Shown here: piece by piece, positions 36,160-50,760 of the stretch | How the letters are laid out: every line of letters starts with the position of its first letter | Position numbering within the stretch: position 1 is the stretch's first letter | Notes under the pieces: model-generated | The model's input: only the letters and a program-made list of their open reading frames with translations | The model's database searches: none | Told to the model about the DNA's origin: nothing | Position numbers and translations under genes: made by a program | NCBI RefSeq assembly: GCF_963169125.1 | Contig: NC_084802.1 | Span: 28,525,107-28,589,106, forward strand | Source of the DNA: Humulus lupulus | Lineage: Eukaryota > Streptophyta > Magnoliopsida > Rosales > Cannabaceae | Length of the DNA: 64,000 nucleotides | Direction: 5' to 3'

Positions 36160-37456
36160 GCCGCTTTTTCTAATGAGAAATGCTAAAGAATACTCTAAGG
36201 TGCCCAACAATTTATATTGTTATTGCTCTAAATAAATATCGGGTCTCGTATATTTAAATTGAAATATGTGAGACTTGCTACTAAATTGTACCAACAACGA
36301 TATGCCACATACACCCTAGTGTCACGCTTCTTGCCTTCAACTAGTAATCGTGCGACACTTAGCATGGTCCGTTATACTAAGTCAGTCTTCCCAATCTCAA
36401 ATGATCCTTAAAGTAGAGTAAATAGAGACTTAGAGTGATGAAGAACTTTAAAAGATAATTTGAAAGTGATTTACTACCTAAGTATTGAGATTATTGAAGA
36501 AGTAAAACAAGATTTAAAGAAATGACAAAGAACAAGTAAATGAATCACACCAAGCAATTTTTTACAAGGTTCACCACTACTCAAAGTAATGGCTAATCCT
36601 TGGGACCTAGTCCAGAAAAAGAATTCTACTAAGATATAAAATGCAAGTTCTACACAATATCTCTGATTTTACAACAATAACAGTAAATCATCTATACTCG
36701 TCTCTCTTGCAAAATTCCTTAGCTTGATCTATTTGAATCTTTACACTTGAACTTTTGCAGATCTAACTTTCTTCCAATACTTCGCCTGAAGAACATCACT
36801 GCCAGCCATGGATGAACATGCTTCCAAGAATGAAGTTCTTCAACCTATAAAAGAAAGACAACAAAAAAACAACCCACACAAAACAAAACCTAACAGAGCT
36901 AAAAATTAATGAGCCACTTTAGATCTAAGTTCTAACCAACTCAAATACAGACACTCTGAAAACAGAAAATCGTTAGAAAAACTAATTAGCTCAGCACACC
37001 CAAAAACTCGAAACCTAAAAACACAGTCAATTAAACATAACAGACACATTAAACTAAGCCACGTAAGCAACAGAAAAATATTATGACAATATCAAATTTC
37101 CAGATGCAACTGGCAAAATAGCAGATGAACTGAAATATTGTCAAAATACAAAATACAGATGCAACTAAAAAAATAACAGATGAATCATAAAATTGCCAAA
37201 ATACAAAATACACAAGGTAAGACACTTACAATCTCCCCCTTGGCAATTTATGATTAGTGCAAAACAAAACAACAAAATAAACGAAAAACAAACAAACACA
37301 ACACCCATATCTCCCCCTCAATGATCATAAACAGAAACTACTGAGCCGAACGACGAAGTCTGCCATGCATGAGCTTTCGTGGAGGAGAAGATGAATGAGT
37401 AGAAATTGAGATAGGGGATCCATCATTAGCAGTAGAAAACTCCCCCTGGACAGTAT

Positions 37457-39159
37457 TCAGAACCTTATCAGGAACACAAGGAGACAACTCCCCCTAGACA
37501 GTATCCGGAACCTTATCAGAAACACGAGGAGACAACTCCCCCTAGGATGGTGCCAGAGAATGATCAGACTGAGGCAATGAACCATCCCCCTGAACAGCAG
37601 ACGGAGATTGAGACTGAAGAATCTGTCGAAGACCAGCCAACTGGGACAAAACCCTGCGTTCAAAAGCTTTGGAACGCTGTTGAAATTGCAGAACTGAACT
37701 CTTGAGACTATCCAATTGGGATTGCTGAGAGTAAAGCATTTCAAACAACTTGTACTTCCATGAGGCAGGAGCTAAGTGGCTGAGGAGGAGGAGGTACTGG
37801 TTTAGATGACTGAGGCTGAAAAGATTTATCTAGAATCGGAAGAGGTAAGAAAACATCTTGAGAAGTAAACTTAGGTTGAGCAGCTAAGGTAATCCTTTGA
37901 AGCAAGCATGGATAAGGAAGAAAAAGCCTACGACTTTTTGAAAGAAAAACTTGATACACCCTGTCAAACATAAGCACAGACAAATCTATGGAAACCCCAG
38001 TGCCCACAGCAAATAGAAAACGCCCAATATCAGCAGTAACAGTGGAAGTATGAGAATTTGGAATCCAATTAGTGAGAGCAACCTTATGTAGAACACGATA
38101 AAAACTTGTTAATGAAGGAGTAGGAAAATCATTAGATACCTCATTCCAGCAAAAATCAGCTTGACCTGCCAACTCACAACCCACTAGGTTTAAATCAGGG
38201 GTAAATTCAGCATTGTAAACAGCATTAGAAACCAAAAGTATATTCAATAAACCCCGAATAATGGAGGGAGCAAATGAAATACGTTTGCCCCTACAAAAAA
38301 TAGTAAACCGGTTTGGATGCTGATAAAAACTTGTTAATGAAGGAGTAGGAAAATCATTAGATACCTCATTCTAGCAAAAATCAGCTTGACCTGTCAACTC
38401 ACGACCCACTAGGTTTAAATCACGGGCAAATTCAGCATTGTAAACAGCATTAGAAACCAAAGGTATATTCAATAAACCCCGAATAGTGGAGGGAGCAAAT
38501 GAAATACGTTTGCCCCTACAAAAAACAGTAAACCGATTTGGATGCTGAGCATCAAGTAAAGATTTTTCTATGTTAGAATAAAACTCTCGAACCAGATTTT
38601 GAGATGGCATGACTAGACCAGAGACAATGTGAACCCACCTTCAAGACTCGAGAATCTCAAGCAGCCTAGGAAAATCCTTTAACACTACAGAATGCTCAAC
38701 ATGCAAATGACGGAATGACACATATTCTTTAAACCTTTTTTCAGTTAATCGATTGACAAAAAAATAGACAAAGTTCAAATCAGACTCACCAACAACAGAG
38801 GAAGATTTGGAGTGCTTAAATTTCGATGGTAAACCACTAGACAACTTAGGCATCTTACGAGGAGGAGGGGAAGTGTTATGGTCAGATGAGTGCTTAGGGG
38901 GAGAAGAGGAAGACCCAGTAAGATTACGGGAGGCTCGAGTAATTTGACGAGGAACCTGAGAAGACTCACGAGAAGGTTTTTTCTTTTGGGCAACAGATGT
39001 AACCCGAGACCCACGAACAGAACCAAATGGAACAACTGAAGGAGCAGATGCATCAGGGGATAACACAATAGGAGGGGAACTAAGAGCAGGAGGACACTCA
39101 TAGACAATAACAGAGGGAATATAAAATTGCCAAAATACAAAATACACAAAGTAAGACAC
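37457..39159 (-). pseudogene. Accessory ('putative plant transposon protein'-like) gene
   Basis: Open pieces, reading leftwards: 39159-38641 (a Ser/Pro-rich, basic stretch, then NRLTEKRFKEYVSFRHLHVE), 38610-38371 (LVREFYSNIEKSL, FCRGKRISFAPSTIRGLLNI), 38247-37741 (DFPTPSLTSFYRVLHKVAL, VGTGVSIDLSVLMFD) and 37748-37457, whose start looks coiled coil (SQQSQLDSLKSSVLQFQQRS). The EFY..N...VRGK.I.FAPS pattern matches the plant transposon protein domain found in env-like or accessory ORFs of some retrotransposons. A 225-bp in-frame tandem duplication doubles the FCRGKRISF...WNEVSND part. Stops and a frameshift show that it is dead. Function unknown. Confidence 0.6.
38097..38546. repeat. 225-bp tandem duplication within the accessory gene
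   Basis: Copies 38097-38321 and 38322-38546, exact period 225 (75 codons), with about nine mismatches (4%). Confidence 0.93.
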
Positions 39160-39189
39160 TTACATAATTAGGGAGTACAAGAACAGTAT

Positions 39190-39723
39190 GAAATAATGCT
39201 TTATATTACACTTGAGATGCTTTGTACAAGTTGCCCAAGTTGTCTACAAATGAACCCCAATGGGCTATTTATAGTTAACCACCATGATCATGAGTGGCTA
39301 GGATCTTGCCAATTGTCTAGATCCTATAGAGTTTCTAGAATGTACATGAAATATTACAAGTATATTCTATATTATCTACAGAGGTCTAGTACCTTCTAAC
39401 CAAGTCTAGTCAACTTCTAGAGTTGTTTAGCTCCCTCTTGATAGTTCTAAGATGCTCTAAAGTATTCTAGAGGCTTCTATATTCTTCTCACACCATCTAG
39501 CATGTTCTAGAACATTCTAGAATCTTCTAGCGTCTTCAAACATATTCTAGTGTACTCTAGAACTTTCTAGAGTCTTCTAGGCTTGAGTTGAGTCCATCCA
39601 ACTCTAGCTTTCTCTAGACAATGCCAGACCACTCTAGAACTTTCCTATGTAGTAATTTGTAGAAAAGTCTAAACTCTTTAGGTAAACACCATTTCTTTGG
39701 ATTTTAATGAGCAGGGCGTGACA
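39190..39723 (-). repeat. LTR of a minus-strand chromovirus, with heat-shock-element array
   Basis: On the minus strand it starts TGTCACGCCCTGC at 39723, next to a polypurine tract, and ends near 39190 (probably ATTATTTCA). A TATA box TATAAATAG lies at 39273-39265. Upstream of it, many TTCTAGA words occur, including a perfect five-unit heat-shock element at 39505-39527 (see the separate entry). The left boundary is approximate. Confidence 0.7.
39505..39527. promoter_or_regulatory. Perfect five-unit heat-shock element
   Basis: Alternating TTC and GAA blocks at exact 5-bp steps: TTC 39505, GAA 39510, TTC 39515, GAA 39520, TTC 39525. Further elements are TTCTAGAA at 39333-39340 and a five-unit run with two mismatches at about 39555-39577. 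This matches the nTTCnnGAAn consensus bound by heat-shock factors. It sits about 230 bp upstream of the TATA box. Confidence 0.7.
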
Positions 39724-40056
39724 CCCTCCCCCACTCAAGTTCGCAACGTCCTCGATGCTTCTGTAAGCTTGAATCTCTCAATTTGATCCTTAAACTGCCA
39801 AGGAGTCCTCCAGTTCCTAACTTTCTTCAACATCTGGAGTATTTTTCCATTTTACCAAGTATTCTCGATAGCTTGGCACCATTCTTCGTTGAATTAGGCG
39901 ATCAACCAATATTGCCTCTACTTCTTTGTCAAAAGAGGTTATTACTGCAGTTGGTGCCCTCTTTGATTCTCCTCATGACAAATCCTCTTCATCATCATGA
40001 TATGGCTTTAACATGCTTACATGGAAGACTGGATGTGTTTCACCCAAAAACTAGTA
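39724..40056 (-). pseudogene. Chromovirus pol end with chromodomain
   Basis: Right of the polypurine tract AGTGGGGGAGGG (minus strand) lies the end of a pol gene. Reading from 40040 leftwards: PVFHVSMLKPYHDDEEDLS followed by a stop, then a chromodomain (AILVDRLIQRRM, YREYLVKWKNTPDVEES) with another stop. The YLVKWK and the aromatic residues fit a chromodomain that would bind methylated histone tails. The rest of pol was lost when element F inserted or by deletion. Confidence 0.75.
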
Positions 40057-40696
40057 TGATGATGTGGCAAAGAATTTTGACACGTGGCGATTCGAATGAC
40101 AGCCTAGTCAACAATAATCTCATCGACCCTTGACCAGCAGGCAATCAAGAATATATGGATTTGTTTCATAATAGGTACAAAATCATTCAAATGCTTTTCA
40201 GGAAAATGCTAACTAGGCTAGTCGGTGCATACCCGATCAGATCTGGTCGAATAATACGCGAAGAACTCTCAAAATTGGTTAAGACAAGATATTTACTTTA
40301 TATTCAATTATCTTGTATTAATTTATTAACTTTTATTACGAAAATAATGTAAGGCCCACAACCCATTTATGTACATTCCTAAGCCTATAAATAAAGGTCT
40401 TAGATAATCATTATTTCTTACAGTGTAATTCTTATACTTTTAGAGAATCTACAATTCTAAGTGCTTTTATACACGATTTTTGTACTCTCTCAAATTCACG
40501 AAACTCAGTTGATCCAATTCATCTAATTGGGAGTTTAGGATCTCTACATAAATAAAGGTACTAAAGTGGATGTAGGTTATTACCATTTTGGGGCCGAACC
40601 ACTATAAAATCTTGTGTCATTTACATTACTAAAGTTCAGCTCTCATTTTATATCATTTTATTGACTTAGTGCCATTGGCCAAATTGTTGGTCATCA
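40057..40696 (+). repeat. 5' LTR of element F
   Basis: About 640 bp, TGATGATGTGG to GTTGGTCATCA (inverted TGATGA/TCATCA ends). TTTTGGTGCTTTCATTGAGA follows. A TATAAATAAAG TATA-like word is at 40386-40396. The pair LTR is absent, so the 5' end is inferred. Confidence 0.7.
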
Positions 40697-40760
40697 TTTT
40701 GGTGCTTTCATTGAGAGATGAACTCAAGGAGATCTACAGTTAGAAATTAACTAAGCAACC

Positions 40761-42621
40761 ATGCCTCCTAAGCCTAAGAAGACTCAAAGTCAACAAGTAG
40801 GTCAGACATCCGAGGGCCCACAAAATCTCCCTCCTCCTCTAGGAGTTATTGAAGAGGAGCCTCAGGTGGAATTAGAGGAAGACGGCAAGGAGATAGATGT
40901 AGAAACCTTGCAAGCAGCCATAGGGATGTTGCAGGATGAGTTAGCCACTCTGAAGCCTAACCAGGAGAATGTGGCTAAGAAAATGATCATGCAACAGATG
41001 GAGATTGACATGCAACAATGAGAGCTAAATGACAAACATGCGAAAATGGACCGTCGTAAAAGAGATGCAACTGTTGCCTTGGAAGCTATTATTCAGCTAG
41101 CTCAGGGATATCGGCCTGTATATAACCCTCAACAACCTGAGCAGCCTCAAAATCCTCCCCCACCTCAGGACCCTCTTCACTCCGAATAACCTCGAGCGGC
41201 TCAACCAGAAGGCCAGCCACAGAATTCTGGTAGACATAACAAGCAGCGTCCACCTCAACATTCTGCTCAAGTAAGCGAGCAAAATCCAAGGCAAACTAGG
41301 GACGAGCAGCGTCCCTGAAGCCCAAGACGCCTGGTAACTGATGAACAAGTTCTCCCTGGAGGGGGGCTAGGAAATTTCCCTTCAGGAAACAGGGGGCAAC
41401 TTGACATTGGCTTTGCGGTTAGAGGTCCCCCATGACATAATAATGCTCCTGGACCTAGCGACCAACACATGCCACAAAGGTTACCCCTTATTTATCGTGA
41501 CGACTTTGGTCATAGAGAAGGAGACAACATGTATAGACGGTCATAGACCCATCAGTCACCATTTAGGGACAAGTATGACTATAATGAGGGAGATTCCGAA
41601 TATTATCATAATCAAATGAGAAATGTTGGTCGACCAGATGAGCAGAGGCACGAACAGCAGGAGCCTCCGCCCGTGAACAACCGACCAGAGAGCCAAAATG
41701 CAGGGGGCGACCAAGGCAACCTAATGTGTTGGACCATTTGGGAGGGTCAGAGCAGAGACGCAAAGAAGAAAATTTGAGGAATGTGTTGAATGATCAGAGA
41801 GAAAGGCACGATGAACACATTCCAGCAGCTGCTCATGCTCCCACAACTCCTACCACTGTTCAGGCTCAAACTGATGCGCTGAATCAAGCTGTACAACAGC
41901 TGGTCGGGAATAAGACTTCGGATATTGAGTATGACTGAAGGAAGGGCACTCTGTTCATCAGCATGATTGTACTAGCAGAAGTTCCGAGCAAGTTTAAGAT
42001 GCATGTTCTACCCAGCTATACTGAAGAAGAAGCCTTGTATCTCATGTTAATAAATTTGAGATACAAATGGATATTCAGAAAGTATCCGAAGATGCACGAT
42101 GCAAGATCTTCCCAGAAACTTTATTTGACGCTGCTCAGGAGTGGTACTTCAAATTTTAGCCTGCCACTATTACTTCATGGGAGGTGTTTGTCAAAGAATT
42201 TGATGGTCAATTTTAAGGCAGAAGGAGGGTGAACCTCTGAAAAATTACATTAAGAGGTTTATGCGAGCAGTTACTCAGGCCAAAACCGTGGGAGACGAGG
42301 GCAAAATGATGGCCATAACTCCAGGAGTACAAAGACAGCTCCCACTGTGGAACAATCTATGAAAGAATGGCGTCAAAACTACCCAGGATTTTCTAGATCG
42401 AGCAGATAAATATATTAAGTTGGAAGAGGCCATAGCCAATGAGGGAAAAGCTACTAACATGGCACAAAGTAAGAAGGAAGAATTGACAAAAGTTATTAGT
42501 GGTTCGAGCAAACCAAATAACAATGGTAAGAATGGGGGAAAATGGGCGAACAATGACTCTGCAACATTTGATAACAAGCGCCCTAAGCAGAATAAATATG
42601 AGCCAAGATTCACCAACTATA
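40761..42621 (+). pseudogene. Element F gag, first part
   Basis: Starts MPPKPKKTQSQQVGQ at 40761; open to a TGA near 41019. Then several frames: a Pro/Gln-rich middle, and from about 41965 the gag core in pieces (VPSKFKMHVLPSYTEE, IFPETLF, ITSWEVFVKEF, GEPLKNYIKRFMRAV, TQDFLDRADKYIKLEEAI). A basic Asn/Gly/Lys tail leads to FTNY at 42620, where LTR I interrupts it. At least four stops or shifts. Confidence 0.75.
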
Positions 42622-45146
<2,525 letters not shown>

Positions 45147-45490
45147 ATACAACACTGGTTGATAGTCGAGCAGATGTGTATCAAGCTAATCACACCACTG
45201 TGCCTTTTAGGCCACCAGCCCCCATTAGGAAGGACATCTCTAAGAGAGACACAACAAAGTTTTGTTGCTTCCATAATGACTATGGCCATGATACACATGT
45301 GTGCAACTAGTTAAAGGATGAGATTGAATTCCTGATCTGATAGGGACATCTAAGGAGATTTGTACGAGCAGGGGTTGACCCTCAATAAATAGCTGCTGGA
45401 GGCAATAAGTAGACACAAGGACGTCAACATTCCCCTCCACTACAGCCTGCCCCAATCGCGGGCACCCTGCTCACTATTTTTGGAAGACCA
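45147..45490 (+). pseudogene. Element F gag end with zinc-finger-like motif
   Basis: After LTR I the frame reads TTKFCCFHNDYGHDTHVCN with a stop, then LKDEIEFLI. This is the same Cys/His motif as in E. Confidence 0.7.
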
Positions 45491-46316
45491 CACTTGGCTG
45501 GTGACAGTGATAAGGAAGGAGAGAGTTACGTCAGGACCCTACGTCATGAACAAAATATCGAAATACTATCAGTCGAGGAGCAGACTCCCAAAAAATCTCG
45601 ACTAGAGGAAGACTGTTTAATTTTCTCTGAGCATGACTCACAGGATGTTCGGTTCCCCCACACAGATCCCCTGGTCGAAGATGTCCAAATAGCAAATATG
45701 ATGGTGAAAAGGGTGCTAGTTGACATAAGAAGTTCAATCAACATATTGTATAAGTCATCCTTAGAGAGAATGAAGTTGTCTGTACAAGATTTAGAACCTT
45801 GCAACCAAACCATTTATGGTTTTACTGGAGATGGGCTCGCACCAACAAGGTCGATCAGGCTTCTAGTGACAGCAGGAACCACACCTGCGAACAGGACAAT
45901 ACTCATTACTTTTATAGTAGTTGACTGTCCTTCCGCATACAATGCAGTTATTGGAAGGCCTATTCTAGTAGAGCTACGAGCAGTGACATCCATATGGCAT
46001 CTTGCCATGAAATTCCCAACGGACTCAGGAATAGGATGTATTTTTGGTAACCAAAGGAAGGCGAGGGAGTGTTATAACTCTTTGATTATAAAGGCAAAGA
46101 AGAGCAGAGAGAGCACGAGTCTAATTTCCTCGAGCAATCCTAACAGACTGAAAGATAGGTTGCAAGGAGTTGTTAATGAGCTAAATGCCCGATCAGGTGA
46201 TCAAGTCACCAAATAGGGTGTTGCCCAAAGTGTGGAGAGGGAGATAGATCCTCACTTTGGAGATTTTGTTGAAGATATTGGACTCATGGAGGATCTTGAG
46301 GAGATCTAGTTAGAAG
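45491..46316 (+). pseudogene. Element F aspartic protease
   Basis: A 240-codon open frame. LVDIRSSINILY replaces the LIDNGSSVNLLF of E: Asn and Gly of the active site became Ile and Arg, so it should be inactive. YNAVIGRPILV and the following part match E well. The frame ends at 46216 and solo LTR J follows at 46322. Confidence 0.8.
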
Positions 46317-46321
46317 AAAAG

Positions 46322-48689
46322 TGTAACACCCCAAGTTGTTAATAAGGTTTAGGACCTTGATTAGCGTGCCTGGAGGGCAATAAGTGAATTAACATGATAA
46401 TATATGAATTCAAATGAGTATGTGATTAGAATGCATGTTTAGGTGGTATAGATATCATGTGGACCCCGTTTGCATGATAGGGGTAAATTGGTAATTTTAG
46501 CCCGCTGAGGGCATAAATGTGATAATTGTATTATGTGATTTGTACCACGTGAGTGTGGTGATATTAATGTGATGCACGTGCCGAGACGGTCCTAGGGAGC
46601 TAGTTAACTTAAAAGTCACAACGGGATTTTATACCTGGCTCGGGAGGAGCCTAGGGGTACTTTGGGAATCTTGTAAATTTGAGAATTAGTGGTTAATGGT
46701 TATTGGTGGTTGAGTAACCATTAGTAACTGCTAAGAGTAACAAGTTCAGATGGAAAAATGGTAGAATTGTAATATAGGTGAAAGGACAAGAGTGCCCTTG
46801 AGGTTTAGTTAGGAGAGAATTTCTAGGGAAGGGTATAATGGTCAATTGGCTAAGGATAGATAAGTTTGAGCTGAAGGGAAGGATGGTTCACGTATAACAC
46901 TTGGTTATATATTGGTTTAAGCTGAAAATTGGAAGAAAAGGCTAGAAAGAAAGGGAAGCAAGAAGGAGGGCTAGAACTTGAAACCTAGGAGGAAATTCAA
47001 AGGAGTTTGAGGCAACCAAAACCAGATTTAAGCTAGGATTGTTCAAAGGTAAGAATTGTGCTCTGTTTTTGTTAAACTTAAGTCTAAATTTTCAGAGATT
47101 GAGTGTGGGAACCTAAAGGAAATATGGCTGGTTTTGCTTGGAAATTCAGTTAGGATAATCAAGAGGAAGGAGGTTGGAGGCTAGAATTGAGAAGAGTTCA
47201 AGCTAGATTCTTGATTGAGGTAAGAGTTCTAACATGTTTAAATTTTCGTATCTGATGTGGTTTAAGATTTTAGAGGCATGATTTATAGCTCTCAAGCTCT
47301 GGTTTAAGTCTTGGAAGCCATGGTTTAAGTTTAAGGAATTTGAAACTCAAGAGTGGATTTTGAGTGTGATGGTGTAATTGAGTTTGTTTTTTTATGTTTA
47401 TAGGTTGTTAAAGGGTTCAATTGGGGTTTAAAATTGATTTTGGGGCTTAGGTACTTGTTTGGGTTAAGTTGGAGTTGTTTTGGCTCGGGAAAAATGTAGG
47501 AGAAAACCCAGAAATCTGGGTTCGCGTAGGGGCGTCGCGGCCCTGTTCTTTGGTGCCGCGGCTCAGGCATACATCAGGATTAGGGGGAAGCCTCTGGGCG
47601 CCGCGGCCCTAGGCCATTTTTGACAGCCAAATATTGTATTTTTAGGGCTTTTGCCCGGGGACTCGGGGGATGGTTCCAATGCATTGTTTTAGGGAATTAG
47701 AGGTCCCGAGAGTACGGGATTGGTCCCGGGAAGTGGTTTTGGGATTGGTTAGTATTAAAAGTGTTTTATATGTGTTGTGACTAGGATTTTGGAGAGGCTC
47801 GTGATAGAGGACCGTACTTGTGACCTTGGTGCATCGGAAAGCTCGGGATACAGGTAAGAAAACTGTAGCACCCGTAGAGCAGGGCTTGGGCCCATAGTAT
47901 TGTTGCAGGGCACGACCCTAAGATGTATCATTGCTATGATGTAGCTTTAAATGAATTATTATATGTTTGATTGTTGTTTGAGAATGCTAAATGTGGTTAT
48001 AGCATAATGAACGGCAAAGGAGCCGGGAACGGTGAAGGGCCAAGAACGGCGAAGGCCGAAAACGACAATGGGGCCGAGAATACCACTTAGCACATGGAGT
48101 GCTTGTGGTTAGGGTGAGACCCCAATGGATTCATGGGATATCCTTACAGTGTAGACCGAGACCCCAGGCTTTGGTAACGCTTCTGGGACGGCATGGCCGT
48201 GTATGTGTGTTTAAATCTTATGGACTATTTGATTAGATATAAGTTATCTGCTATAATGATTGTATGATATGCATATGTTATGTGCTGTATGAGTTTTCTT
48301 GCTGGGCTTCGGCTCACGGGTGCTCTGTGTTGCAGGTAAGGGCAAAGAGAAAGTCAACCAGCCATGAGTACGGAGAGCGTGGGGGCGGCGCGTACATGTT
48401 TGGCCTGCCCGACTGCTTTGGTTGGGGGCATTTTGAGAAATGGTTGTATTAAACTATGTTTTTGATAATTAGTCATCTGTAAACCTATTTTGAATTGTAA
48501 ATATTTTACAAACCTTGTTTTGGGATCCCGAATGTTAAACTCTTGAATTTTAATGAAATTGAGTACTTTTAAATATTACAGCCTTGACTTCCTATTTAAT
48601 CACACTTTTGTTCTAAGAACCTCGCTTAGTGAGTTAATTGCACTTTATAAACTCACTTAGTAACGGCTCTAAGGTAGTAGGGCGTTACA
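46322..48689 (+). mobile_element. Solo LTR J between PR and RT of element F
   Basis: 2368 bp, TGTAACACCCC to GTAGTAGGGCGTTACA, flanked by a perfect AAAAG duplication (46317-46321, 48690-48694). Same broad family as A, B, G and I (GGCTCACGGGTGCTCTGTG near 48311). CCGCGG words at 47560-47610. Confidence 0.93.
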
Positions 48690-49660
48690 AAAAGCATCCG
48701 ATTAAAGTTGTGAAAGTCGGTATAAACTTAGAAACAATAGTAAGGAAAGAGCTGGTGTAGTTTTTGAAGAGAAATCAGGATGTTTTTTCCTGGTCACATC
48801 AAAACATGATTTGAATCAGCCCAGTAGTGATTAGTCATGTCTTGAACATAGACAAAAAAATTCCACTAGTACAACAAAAAAGAAGGATGCTCGATAAAGA
48901 TAAATCGATAGCCTTAAAAGAAGAAGTTGAAAAACTCACAGAGAATGGGTTTATTTGGGTAGCGTTTTATCCATCACGTGTCTCAAATCCTGTCCCAGTC
49001 CCCAAACCGAATGGTAAATGGAAAACTTGTGTGGATTTCACAAACCTCAATAAAGTCTGCCCGAATGATTGTTTTCCATTGACAAGGATCGACTAGCTGG
49101 TCAATGCTATGTCAGGGCACGAGACACTACCTTTGATGGATGCTTACTTTAAATACAACCAGATAAACATGCATCCCCTAGACGAGGAACATACCAGTTT
49201 TCATACTGACACTGGGTTGTACTGCTACAAGATAATGCCATTTGGTATAAAAAATGCTGGAGCAACTTACCAGTGCTTAGTAAACAACATGTTTAAAGGC
49301 TAGATCAGCAACAATATGGAGGTATATGTAGCTACATGTTGGTAAAATCAAAGAAAGTTGGTGGACATGTAGCTGACCTGCAAGAATGCTTCAACATCTT
49401 AAGAAAATATCAGATGAAGCTAAATCCTCTTAAATGTTCCTTTGGGGTAGGTTTTGGAAAATTTATGGGATTCATTGTAAACTCGCAAGGTATAGAGGCA
49501 AACCCTGAGAAAATCCAAGCTCTGATTGAGATGAAATCACCTACCAAGATCAAGCATGCTCAAAGTTTAACAAGAAGAATTGTTGCACTAAGTAGATTTA
49601 TTTCAAAATCCACAGACAAGTGTGTCCCATTTTTTTTATCTTTTGAGGGGCAGTAAAAAA
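48690..49660 (+). pseudogene. Element F reverse transcriptase
   Basis: After J, RT reads on with stops at 48756, 48815 and 49094: WKTCVDFTNLNKVCPNDCFPLT, MPFGIKNAGATYQCLV, then NMEVYV. Here the catalytic YVDDMLVKS is damaged: a short deletion at about 49326-49336 removes the two aspartates and shifts the frame to MLVKSKKVGG. GFIVNSQGIEANPEKIQ and STDKCVPFF follow. The protein cannot polymerise DNA. Confidence 0.88.
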
Positions 49661-50760
49661 TTTGAATGGACAAAAGAATGCAAGTAAGCCTTCTAGGCTA
49701 TCCAATAGCATATGGCTCAACCTCCCATTATGTCCAAGCCAATCAAAGGTGAGACTTTGTACGTCTATCTAGCAATCACAGATTATGCTGCTAGCGTGGT
49801 CTTGATCAGGGAAGAAAATAAAATCCAAAATGCAGTGTATTCTATAAGTAAATGGTTGGTAGGAGTAGAATCAAGATATCCTGCTATCGAGAAACTAGCT
49901 TATTGCCTAGTTTTGGCATCATGAAAGTTGCAACTCTATTTTCAAGCTCACTCAATAATAGTACTCACCGACCAGCCTTTGCGACAAGTGTTGCAAAAGC
50001 TAGAAGTTGCTGGTCGACTACTTAAGTGGATCGTAGAATTAGAGAAATTCAGATTACCTATCAGCCTTGAGCAGCAATAAAAGGGAAAGCATTGGACGAT
50101 TTTGTAGCTGAATTTACTAGACTTTCAGTTATCGAGCAGACGCCCATAGCACAAGAGCTAGAAGAAGAAATCACAGTCTGGAAGCTATTGGTTGATGGTT
50201 CATCTAATGAACACAACTCCGGAGCAGGATTAATTTTTATCACACCAGAAGGACTCCATTTTCATTGTGTGCGCAGGTTTGTCTTTACTACATCAAACAA
50301 TGAAGCTGAGTACAAAGCACTACTCATGTGATTAAGGCTGGCAAAGGATGTCAATGCACAGCCACAAGAAGTCTATAGTGATTCACAACAGGCGATGAAT
50401 CAAATACTAGGAGAATATCAAGCCCGAGGATTGAAGATGGTCATCTATTTGAACAAAGATAAAAACTTGTTGGCACGGTTTGAAAAATATACTTTACAAC
50501 AAGTACCTCGCGACCAAAACTCCAACGCTAACGTACTAGCAAAGTTGGCTAGTGCAAAGGATGCTGATACGCTAAACATTGTTTTGGTCGAGCATCTAGT
50601 AGCTCCCAGTATACAAGAAAAAGACTCTACCATGACTATTTACGTAGTCTATATCTGGATGACTCCCATCATACAATATCTCGAACAAGGGATATTGCAT
50701 GCTGATCGAAACGAATCAAAAAGACTTCAGAGGCAATCTACTCAGTTTATACTAGTCAAT
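49661..50760 (+). pseudogene. Element F dual RNase H region
   Basis: First RNase H: DYAASVVLIREENKI, SISKWLVGVESRYPAIEK, stop at 49922, then LTDQPLRQVLQ. Second: LVDGSSNEHNSGAG, SNNEAEYKALL (stop at 50330), YSDSQQAMNQILGEY, NSNANVLAKLAS, where the last Asp of E's NADALAK has become Asn-Val. Two RNase H domains again identify Tat. Confidence 0.8.

Larger units (their letters stand above)
36160..39166 (-). mobile_element. 3' accessory region of an unassigned minus-strand retrotransposon
   Basis: It holds a minus-strand accessory gene (37457-39159) followed by non-coding DNA with TCTCCCCCTTGG (37233) and TCTCCCCCTC (37310), that is GGGGGAGA purine tracts in the sense strand, as in the region after pol of SIRE/Maximus copia elements. 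A 45-bp segment with GTAAGTGTCTTAC is repeated at 37186-37231 and 39122-39166. No RT or integrase is present, so the lineage is open. Confidence 0.5.
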
